This document shows positions 63,073 through 64,000 of a stretch of DNA of 64,000 nucleotides, piece by piece. Position 1 is the first letter of the stretch. Every line of letters begins with the position of its first letter. This DNA is from Stackebrandtia albiflava (GTDB lineage Bacteria; Actinomycetota; Actinomycetes; Mycobacteriales; Micromonosporaceae). Location: the NCBI RefSeq assembly GCF_007994225.1, contig NZ_VLLL01000011.1, positions 62,001 to 126,000 of the forward strand, written 5' to 3'. The position numbers and the translations under genes were made by a program. The notes beneath the pieces were generated by a model that made no database searches, was not told the origin of the DNA, and saw nothing but the letters and a program-made list of their open reading frames with translations.

Positions 63073-64000
63073 ATGACCTCTTCAGCACTTCCCGTCGTCG
63101 CACTGTCGAAGGCCGGGCCGTCGGTGGCGGTACAGGGCCTGGGCTGCATGGGGATGAGCGAGTTCTACGGCGAGGCCGATCCGGCGCGTTCCCGCGACAC
63201 GCTCGCGGCGGCGCTGGAGGCCGGGGTGACCCTGTTCGACACCGCCGACATGTACGGACGCGGCGCCAACGAGGAGTTCCTGGCGCCGTTCGTCGCGCGT
63301 CATCGTGACCGGGTCGTCCTGGCCACGAAGTTCGGCATCGTCCGCAACGACGATCCCGCGCATCGCGCGTTCCGGGGCGACGCGGAGTACGTGCGGCAGA
63401 GCGCCGAGGCGAGCCTGCGCCGACTGGGCGTCGACGTCATCGACCTCTACTACATGCACCGCCGTGACCCGCGGGTCCCCATAGAGGAGACGGTGGGCGC
63501 GATGGCGGAACTGGTCACCGCCGGGAAGGTCCGCCACCTGGGCCTGTCGGAGGTGTCGGCCGAGGAGTTGCGCGCCGCGGCGGCGGTGCACCCGATCGCG
63601 GCGGTCCAGTCGGAGTGGTCGCTGTTCTCCCGTGACATCGAGACGGAGGTGGTACCGTCGGCGGTCGCTCTGGGAGTCGGGATCGTCCCGTACTCGCCGC
63701 TGGGACGGGGTTTCCTGACCGGGGCGTTCCAGGAGTCGGCGCTGGCCGCCGACGACATCCGTCGGGTGTGGCCACGGTTCAGCGGCGACAACGCCGACCA
63801 CAACCGCACCCTGCTGGCCCCGTTGCGGGACATCGCCGAGGGGCGTGGGATCACGATGGCGCAGGTGGCGTTGGCCTGGGTGCAGCAACGCGCCGACGTC
63901 CACGGCCTCCCGGTGGTGCCGATCCCCGGAACCCGCAGCCCGCGGCGGCTGGCGGAGAACCTGGCGGCGGTCGGGGTGGTCCTGACCGACGACGAGCTGG
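63073..64000 (+). CDS. Aldo/keto reductase (5' part, runs off the window)
   Basis: 309 codons are visible from ATG 63073 and the frame is still open at the end. The catalytic tetrad is complete: Asp56 and Tyr61 in FDTADMYG, Lys86 in ATKFG, and His129 in YYMHRRDP. The NADPH-binding end includes VVPIPGTRSPRRLAENL. The family is AKR11/12-like (general stress protein 69 and pyridoxal-reductase-like relatives). It is coupled to a MerR regulator, so it may respond to a toxic carbonyl or redox signal. Confidence 0.9.
   Translation, partial: MTSSALPVVALSKAGPSVAVQGLGCMGMSEFYGEADPARSRDTLAAALEAGVTLFDTADMYGRGANEEFLAPFVARHRDRVVLATKFGIVRNDDPAHRAFRGDAEYVRQSAEASLRRLGVDVIDLYYMHRRDPRVPIEETVGAMAELVTAGKVRHLGLSEVSAEELRAAAAVHPIAAVQSEWSLFSRDIETEVVPSAVALGVGIVPYSPLGRGFLTGAFQESALAADDIRRVWPRFSGDNADHNRTLLAPLRDIAEGRGITMAQVALAWVQQRADVHGLPVVPIPGTRSPRRLAENLAAVGVVLTDDEL

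Noticed and set aside
1-64000. CRISPR arrays, prophage blocks, tRNA or rRNA genes
   Set aside because: I found no regularly spaced repeats, phage structural genes, or tRNA/rRNA-like sequences by reading; a covariance-model scan could still reveal a tRNA I missed.

Overview
The window is GC-rich chromosomal DNA from an actinomycete. Supporting signs are the mycothiol gene mshB, the actinobacterial neighbourhood of an Rv0428c-like acetyltransferase, a 7Fe ferredoxin and dapC, a Bacillus/actinobacterial-type succinate dehydrogenase, a SigE-family sigma factor, frequent GTG/TTG starts and possible leaderless promoters. The gene set resembles Micromonosporales or Glycomycetales, but the sequence alone does not fix a genus. 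No rRNA, tRNA or CRISPR array was seen.

Layout. 0-3 kb: the end of a PIN-toxin gene, a methyltransferase, and a decayed IS5-family element whose right terminal repeat supplies the stop codon of a shortened photolyase. 3-9.9 kb: rmuC, four small membrane proteins (three with glycine-rich tails), a DUF2306 membrane protein divergent from a TetR regulator with a double operator between them, and a SigE-like sigma factor coupled to a membrane-anchored partner. 9.9-13.6 kb: an asymmetric heterodimeric ABC exporter. 14.0-18.4 kb: a 1464-residue secreted subtilase carrying carboxypeptidase-regulatory-like and kelch domains. 18.8-31.7 kb: mostly small accessory genes (Cys-rich proteins, GNATs, hydrolase plus MarR, WYL regulator plus HTH_42 protein, methyltransferase).

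32.0-38.2 kb is the most distinctive part. It holds an RloA/RloB-type (AbiL-like) defence pair, a DUF4238 protein, and a short protein in which the start of a common actinomycete small protein is joined to an ApeA-like HEPN nuclease domain with an intact RX4H motif. The last two are in tandem behind a 16-bp perfect palindrome. Ordinary GNAT, VOC and DUF1801 genes lie between the two candidate defence modules.

38.4-44 kb returns to core functions: ychF, a VapBC-type toxin-antitoxin pair, and sdhBAC. 44.7-57.6 kb contains two complete oligopeptide/dipeptide ABC importers back to back. Each has a lipoprotein, two permeases and two ATPases. In each, a perfect 14- to 16-bp hairpin sits just after the binding-protein gene, and copies of a CTTGWCAAG palindrome lie upstream of each operon. 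57.7-64 kb carries mshB, two small membrane proteins, an Rv0428c-like GNAT, fdxA, dapC, a MerR regulator and an aldo/keto reductase that runs off the window.
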